Both the position numbers and the translations under genes were made by a program. The notes beneath the pieces are model-generated. The model was not told the origin of the DNA, did no database searches, and worked only from the letters and a program-made list of their open reading frames with translations. Below, one piece after another: positions 59,355 through 64,000 of a stretch of 64,000 nt of DNA (positions are counted from its first letter, which is position 1; each line of letters starts with the position of its first letter). Origin of the DNA: UMGS363 sp964402055 (GTDB lineage Bacteria; Bacillota; Clostridia; Oscillospirales; Ruminococcaceae); contig CAYOAV010000003.1 in the NCBI GenBank assembly GCA_964402055.1, positions 13,258 to 77,257 on the forward strand, in the 5' to 3' direction.

Positions 59355-59384
59355 ATTTTATCACATTCAACCACACTTTGTCAA
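59355..59384 (-). promoter_or_regulatory. Promoter of the T-box-tyrS transcript
   Basis: Minus strand: TTGACA (59379-59384), 18-base spacer, TAAAAT (59355-59360). Confidence 0.75.
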
Positions 59385-59420
59385 GCACTTTTGCCGAAAA
59401 AATAATTTTGTAAAAAATCG

Positions 59421-59449
59421 TTGACAATATATATTATTTATTGTATAAT
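59421..59449 (+). promoter_or_regulatory. Promoter of yceG-telA
   Basis: TTGACA (59421-59426), 17-base spacer, TATAAT (59444-59449). Confidence 0.88.
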
Positions 59450-59488
59450 ATATGTATAAAACTGCTGATTTTACGAAAGGCAATCGCT

Positions 59489-59539
59489 ATGAAATTTGAA
59501 GGCTTTTCAACCGAAAATAAACGAATTTCCAGATGTGTT
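59489..59539 (+). CDS. 5' end of yceG before the assembly gap
   Basis: The first 17 codons (MKFEGFSTENKRISRCV) appear here and again just after the run of Ns. They are the start of the yceG gene as read from the left contig, not a second gene. Confidence 0.6.
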
Positions 59540-59639
59540 NNNNNNNNNNNNNNNNNNNNNNNNNNNNNNNNNNNNNNNNNNNNNNNNNNNNNNNNNNNNN
59601 NNNNNNNNNNNNNNNNNNNNNNNNNNNNNNNNNNNNNNN
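59540..59639. other. Assembly gap (100 Ns)
   Basis: Exactly 100 Ns. The 55 bases before it (59485-59539) are identical to the 55 bases after it (59640-59694), so the two contig ends overlap and no sequence is probably missing. Confidence 0.9.
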
Positions 59640-59643
59640 CGCT

Positions 59644-61278
59644 ATGAAATTTGAAGGCTTTTCAACCGAAAATAAACGAATTTCCAGATGTGTTACTTCA
59701 AGTGCGGAAAGTATAATCACCGATATAAAAAAGCCTCGTGAGGAGCGTTTATCCTCTCTCGGAATGGCTCTTAATAGTGACAACATTATTCCTGTATATT
59801 TCTGTGCTATAATAGGATCGCCTGCGGAGGAAAATCTTTCAGGCTATAAAAACGCTCTTTTTTCGCTTCGTGAGGATCTCATTAATTCACCGAAATTTCT
59901 TATTTTTATTCCTAGTAAAATGCGTTTGCCCAATGAAGATGAAACATCTTTTTTTGACGCTGTTACAAGAGGAAATGTTGATGAAGCAGTTGCTGATTTT
60001 GTGAATCTTATCAATATCGGCAACGACAAACGCAGAACAGCAGAAGCTCGTCAAATTTTTACAGAAAATGCCAATAAATATGCAAGTAGAGGCTTTGATG
60101 ATGTTTTTTCTTACGGTGTACGGACTATAACCTGGCTGAACCGCTGTATTTCTTCGGAGCAGTTTAAAAATTCAATTAAAAATGAGATACCTACTGTGAT
60201 TTTTTATGGTAGTGCCAATGAGAATGAAACTGAATTTCTACATTTTCTTTCTGCTTTGGGTTTTGACGTGCTTGTGATTTCTGCATCAAAGGCTTCTCTT
60301 GATACGCTTAAAATGAACAACATTGACGGCCGTATGCAGATATTTGAGTTTTCTTCCGATGGTGAAGAATTTCCGTTCCCCGATAAGCCTGTAAAAACCG
60401 TAAGAGCCACCGCCGCATACAGTGCCGAGCAGGAACTTAACAGCTTTATGTACAGCAATACCTCAATTTTCCGTGATTTTCAATTTGACGATATGCGTTC
60501 GCTAACATTGAGAACAACTTATGAGGAAATCGAAATTCTCTGGCATCAGGAGGCAAAATATCGTCCCGGATTTGATATTATCAATAACAAAACAGCGGTT
60601 ATCCCGAATATGTTTGTAAAAATAAGCGGCGTTGCCGATGGAGATCTGGACGATTATTGGGACGATATACGAAATAAGCTTTCTCCCCTTTCAAGGATTA
60701 TGTATAAAGCCCCTACATACAATAAATTTCCACCGTCGGTTTTCACCGCATACAGAAAATATTATGACGGAAAAAGGATTGATATTCAAAAGCTGAAGAA
60801 CTCTGAAATCAACTCTTATAAATTTCTGTCAGACGATTTGCAAATACTTATCTTCAATAAAATGCAGGAGGCCATTGACAGCGGTCTGCTTATGCTTGAA
60901 GAACACGAATTTGCACCTCTTATAATTTATGTCGGACTTTCACTTGACCGTGAAATACTTAAAATTTTGCAAAAATTTGATTTCACCAAGGACATACCTA
61001 AAATCATCGTTATCGATTCCGTGGAAAGTACCTTCACAAAAGTAGAGTGCATACAGCTTCTGCTTTACAATCTGCTTGGCTTTGATATTGCTGTTTACAC
61101 CCCAACAGGATATAAAAACCTTGAAACATTCCTTTCGGCGGACGCTTTTACGACCTTCACTATGAATGAATTTAAGTATAATATCCGACCCCAAAAGCTG
61201 AAAATTCCCGATACAGTGCCTAAACCAAAGGAAAAAGGCGGATTATTTGATAAATTATTTAAGAAAGGACGCAAGTAA
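59644..61278 (+). CDS. yceG: YceG-family protein of the tellurite/stress-resistance module
   Basis: A 544-aa cytoplasmic protein resembling YceG of the Bacillus yceCDEFGH operon: the N-terminal block from KFEGFSTENKRISRCVTSSA, RTITWLNRCI, a middle FRDFQFDDMRSLTLRTTYEE, and a basic C-terminus (KEKGGLFDKLFKKGRK). It directly precedes telA, as in yceG-yceH. The terD/terC-like genes of the full module are absent here. The biochemical role is unknown. Its first codons are duplicated across the assembly gap; the promoter and ribosome binding site lie before the gap. Confidence 0.85.
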   Translation: MKFEGFSTENKRISRCVTSSAESIITDIKKPREERLSSLGMALNSDNIIPVYFCAIIGSPAEENLSGYKNALFSLREDLINSPKFLIFIPSKMRLPNEDETSFFDAVTRGNVDEAVADFVNLINIGNDKRRTAEARQIFTENANKYASRGFDDVFSYGVRTITWLNRCISSEQFKNSIKNEIPTVIFYGSANENETEFLHFLSALGFDVLVISASKASLDTLKMNNIDGRMQIFEFSSDGEEFPFPDKPVKTVRATAAYSAEQELNSFMYSNTSIFRDFQFDDMRSLTLRTTYEEIEILWHQEAKYRPGFDIINNKTAVIPNMFVKISGVADGDLDDYWDDIRNKLSPLSRIMYKAPTYNKFPPSVFTAYRKYYDGKRIDIQKLKNSEINSYKFLSDDLQILIFNKMQEAIDSGLLMLEEHEFAPLIIYVGLSLDREILKILQKFDFTKDIPKIIVIDSVESTFTKVECIQLLLYNLLGFDIAVYTPTGYKNLETFLSADAFTTFTMNEFKYNIRPQKLKIPDTVPKPKEKGGLFDKLFKKGRK

Positions 61279-61279
61279 T

Positions 61280-62440
61280 ATGGGATTAAAATTTACACCA
61301 ACATCTGAACAGGAGGTTGTAGTTCAGGCTACTGCCGTTGAGGAGGCTCAAACAGCTCCTGTTATCGAAGCAACACCTGAAAGCTTTTCGATGACTGACG
61401 TTCAGCAGAATATCAAGAATGATCTTGTTAAAAATGAGGCTGTACAGAAGCTTGTTGATACCATTAATATCAACGATGTTAATTCTATCGTAAAATTCGG
61501 TAACGATGCCGCTGACGAAATATCCAAGGCATCCGATCAGGTTCTTAATTCAATGAATATGAAGCAGATCAACGATTCGGGTGAAATGCTGACAGCTCTT
61601 GCCGCTGTTATGGAGCAATTTGATGCTAAGGAGCTTACCGAAGAACCTAAAAAGGGTCTTTTTGTAAACCTCCGCAAGCAAATCGACAAGCTTCTCGAAA
61701 AATATCACACAATGGGTGAAAATGTTGACCGAATTTATGTCCAGCTCAAAAGCTACGAAAAGGAAATTGAGCAGTCCAATGTAAAGCTTGAACAGATGTA
61801 TAATGCGAATATCAATTATTACAAGGAGCTTCTGCTTTATATTATGGCTGGCGAGCAGGCTTGCGTTGAAATTGATCAGTACATTGAAGAATACAGATTA
61901 AAGCTCCAGCAGAACCCCGATTCAGGTGCTGTTGCAATGGATTTACAGAATCTTGAAAATGTAAGAGAGATTTTCAATCAGCGAGTAATGGATCTCAAAA
62001 TTGCGGAAAATGTCGCTATGCAGACCGTTCCTATGCTTAAATCAATGCAGTATTCTAACCTTAATCTTATAAGAAAGATAAATTCTGCGTTCATTATAAC
62101 TATGCCTGTATTTAAGCAGTCACTTGCACAGGCTGTTATGCTCAAGCGTCAGAAGGTTCAGGCGGACGCAATGTCAGCTCTTGATGAAAAAACTAACGAG
62201 TTGCTTGTAAAAAATGCTAAAAACACGGTTGAACAGTCAAAGGCTATCGCGAGATTGTCTTCGGGCAGCTCTATAAAGATAGAAACACTTGAAGAAACAT
62301 GGCAGACCATCGTAAGCGGTATTGAAGAAACACGTCAGATTCAAGAGGATGCAAAAATCAAGCGTGCAGAGGATTCAAAACGTCTTGAAGCACTCAAACA
62401 GGATTACAGAAATAAGCTTGAAGCCACACGGAACGCATAA
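61280..62440 (+). CDS. telA: TelA-family toxic anion resistance protein
   Basis: A 386-aa, largely helical protein matching TelA/YceH/KlaA. It has FGNDAADEISKASDQVLNSM near residue 75, a central coiled-coil region (about 125-260), and the family block TVPMLKSMQYSNLNLIRKIN with FIITMPVFKQSLAQAVMLKR. The start is 1 base past the yceG stop with AAAGGA upstream. The family is linked to tellurite, colicin and cell-wall antibiotic resistance. A terminator follows. Confidence 0.92.
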   Translation: MGLKFTPTSEQEVVVQATAVEEAQTAPVIEATPESFSMTDVQQNIKNDLVKNEAVQKLVDTININDVNSIVKFGNDAADEISKASDQVLNSMNMKQINDSGEMLTALAAVMEQFDAKELTEEPKKGLFVNLRKQIDKLLEKYHTMGENVDRIYVQLKSYEKEIEQSNVKLEQMYNANINYYKELLLYIMAGEQACVEIDQYIEEYRLKLQQNPDSGAVAMDLQNLENVREIFNQRVMDLKIAENVAMQTVPMLKSMQYSNLNLIRKINSAFIITMPVFKQSLAQAVMLKRQKVQADAMSALDEKTNELLVKNAKNTVEQSKAIARLSSGSSIKIETLEETWQTIVSGIEETRQIQEDAKIKRAEDSKRLEALKQDYRNKLEATRNA

Positions 62441-62447
62441 AAAATTC

Positions 62448-62488
62448 GGGAAACGGCGGAAAATTCCAACCGTTTCCCTTTCTTTTTG
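62448..62488 (+). terminator. Terminator of yceG-telA
   Basis: GGGAAACGG and CCGTTTCCC form a 9-bp stem, followed by TTTCTTTTT. Confidence 0.88.
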
Positions 62489-62501
62489 TTAAATCTTCAT
62501 A

Positions 62502-62530
62502 TTGCAATATCTTTTTTAATAAAGTATAAT
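62502..62530 (+). promoter_or_regulatory. Promoter of asnB
   Basis: TTGCAA (62502-62507), 17-base spacer, TATAAT (62525-62530). Confidence 0.85.
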
Positions 62531-62561
62531 ATATGTATATGTTTTTTTGGAGGATCAATAT

Positions 62562-64000
62562 ATGTGCGGTTTTGTTGGCTTTACAACTACAAAGGATAAT
62601 TCAAACCGAATCATTGAGGATATGATGGATAAAATACGTCATAGAGGCCCTGATTCGGGCGGTAAATATACAGATGAGGATATAGCTCTCGGCTTTCGCA
62701 GATTAAGTATTATAGATATTTCCGAATCGGGAGATCAGCCTATCTATAACGAGGATAAAAGCAAGGTTCTTCTTTTTAATGGTGAAATTTACAATTATCA
62801 GTCTATTCGTGAGGAACTGCTTGCAAAGGGTCATACCTTTACAACGAACACAGACTCAGAGGTTCTTCTCCACGGCTATGAGGAATATGGCGAAAAGCTG
62901 CTCGATAAGCTCCGTGGAATGTTTGCATTTGTGATATGGGATAAAAATACCAAGGAGCTTTTCGGAGCAAGAGATTTCTTTGGAATAAAGCCGTTGTATT
63001 ATGCCACTATGGGCGATACCTTTATATTCGGTTCAGAAATAAAGGCGTTTCTTGCTCATCCGTCCTTTAAAAAGGAGCTTAACGAAACAGCGTTGGAAAA
63101 TTATCTCACATTCCAGTATTCACCGACAAATGAAACCTTTTTCAAAAATGTTTATAAGCTCCCTCCCGCTCATTTCTTTAAGTTTAATAACGGAAAGCTT
63201 GAAATAAAACGTTATTGGGACGTGAATTTCAACGCAGATGAAAAGCCTGAAATGGACGAATGGGTGGAAAGAATTTCCGATACCTTTAAAAACTCTGTCG
63301 AGGCTCATAAAATCGCAGATGTCGAGGTCGGAAGCTTCCTTTCAAGCGGCGTTGATTCAAGCTATGCTGCTTCAGTTGCAAATGTTGACAAAACCTTTAC
63401 CGTTGGCTTCGGTGAAGACGAAAAATACAACGAGATCGGTTGGGCAAAGGAATTTTCACAATATATCGGCAAGGAAAATATAAGCAAGGTGATAACTCCC
63501 GAGGAATACTGGGATAATATAAGGAAAATTCAATATCATATGGACGAACCTCTTGCAGATCCATCCTGCATTGCACTATATTTTGTATGTAACAAGGCTT
63601 CTGAATATGTCAAGGTCGTTCTTTCGGGCGAGGGCGCTGATGAGATCTTCGGCGGTTATAATATTTACAAAGAACCGCTTGGCTCACACGCTTATAAATC
63701 GCTCCCGAAATTTATCCGAAAGGGTATCGGTTCTGTTGCTTCACATCTTCCGCAAAAACGTGGCATAAACTTCCTTGTGCGTAACGGAAAAGACCTTGAA
63801 GAACGCTTTATCGGCAATGCTTATATGTTCACGCCAAAGGAACGCAAGCAGTTGTTGAAAATAAAAACAAACGCTCCCGACCCGACAGCTATTACAGCTC
63901 CTTTTTATGATAAAGTCAAGGATAAGGATCAGATTACAAAAATGCAATATCTTGACCTTCATCTTTGGATGGCTGGCGATATTCTTCTTAAAGCTGATAA
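62562..64000 (+). CDS. asnB: Asparagine synthetase (glutamine-hydrolysing), C-terminus beyond the window
   Basis: The frame opens with MCGFVGF at ATG 62562 after GGAGGATC and stays open to the window edge (479 codons). The N-terminal glutaminase domain has the nucleophile Cys2, RHRGPDSGG, FNGEIYNYQ, and TDSEVLLHGYEEYG. The synthetase domain has the P-loop FLSSGVDSSY and SGEGADEIFGGY. Most of the protein is here; relatives run to about 600 aa. It is a separate unit from telA. Confidence 0.94.
   Translation, partial: MCGFVGFTTTKDNSNRIIEDMMDKIRHRGPDSGGKYTDEDIALGFRRLSIIDISESGDQPIYNEDKSKVLLFNGEIYNYQSIREELLAKGHTFTTNTDSEVLLHGYEEYGEKLLDKLRGMFAFVIWDKNTKELFGARDFFGIKPLYYATMGDTFIFGSEIKAFLAHPSFKKELNETALENYLTFQYSPTNETFFKNVYKLPPAHFFKFNNGKLEIKRYWDVNFNADEKPEMDEWVERISDTFKNSVEAHKIADVEVGSFLSSGVDSSYAASVANVDKTFTVGFGEDEKYNEIGWAKEFSQYIGKENISKVITPEEYWDNIRKIQYHMDEPLADPSCIALYFVCNKASEYVKVVLSGEGADEIFGGYNIYKEPLGSHAYKSLPKFIRKGIGSVASHLPQKRGINFLVRNGKDLEERFIGNAYMFTPKERKQLLKIKTNAPDPTAITAPFYDKVKDKDQITKMQYLDLHLWMAGDILLKAD

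Noticed and set aside
59489..59694. A true tandem duplication of the yceG start
   Set aside because: The two copies are identical and separated by exactly 100 Ns, the sign of overlapping contig ends.
1..64000. CRISPR array, prophage or conjugative element
   Set aside because: No regularly spaced repeats, cas genes, integrase, phage structural or conjugation genes were seen; the mobile content is limited to miniature elements and one possible IS end.

Overview
The window looks like chromosomal DNA of a low-GC, spore-lineage Firmicute of the Ruminococcus/Oscillospiraceae type. Supporting this are the Clostridia-type housekeeping set (DnaD plus a DnaI-like loader, RbgA, YbaB-RecR-DnaX, a four-cysteine L28), the sporulation genes spoIIGA, sigE and sigG, a type III glutamine synthetase, a secreted GH5 glycanase beside a YesM-type kinase, and T-box control of tyrS. 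Nearly every gene has a strong AGGAGG-like ribosome binding site, and many promoters are near-consensus sigma-A with 17-base spacing. There is no prophage, integrated conjugative element or CRISPR array. The window is mostly core chromosome with small mobile insertions.

Layout. 1-10 kb: minus-strand housekeeping clusters (rnhB-rbgA-lepB; rplS with its own promoter, structured leader and terminator; a radical SAM pair with an M50 protease; trhP-mltG-cyclo-ligase-DJ-1-DUF2156-tmk). 11-18 kb: plus-strand dnaD and helicase loader, cheV, a RelB antitoxin whose YafQ-type toxin is disrupted by a palindromic miniature element, an IS end remnant, spoIIGA-sigE, and a converging sigG. 18-27.7 kb: polyamine ABC operon potABCD with a trailing GNAT, then an M18 aminopeptidase, lytic transglycosylase, coaE, tsaC, prfA and a DUF951 protein. 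28-36 kb: S1-domain protein, rarA, glyA, glnN (with a terminator in its leader), a PLP lyase-like protein and a GNAT. 36-41.5 kb: two M42 peptidases, murD and a flippase. 41.5-49.6 kb: DUF2461-kinase-GH5 operon, two tRNA-Gln genes, recR-ybaB-dnaX, a TPR protein and the SRP RNA. 50-54 kb: an McrB/McrC-like pair, two abutting miniature elements, a small membrane protein and ychF. 54-57 kb: two tandem paralogous solute-binding lipoproteins. 57-64 kb: rpmB, tyrS with T-box, yceG-telA (containing a 100-N assembly gap), and asnB running off the end.

The most notable observations are: (1) an McrBC-like pair in which McrB lacks an N-terminal DNA-binding domain and McrC seems to have lost its PD-D/ExK nuclease residues; (2) a terminator between the glnN promoter and its ribosome binding site, overlapping a competing hairpin with an ANTAR-like hexaloop; (3) three families of short palindromic miniature elements, one inside a toxin gene, two abutting each other, and one between the tyrS T-box and tyrS; (4) a GH5 catalytic domain split by a carbohydrate-binding-like insert; (5) a hairpin directly upstream of the sigG ribosome binding site; and (6) a leader before the SRP RNA holding a strong ribosome binding site and a five-codon frame. 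All identifications come from reading motifs and translated sequence; no database search was run.
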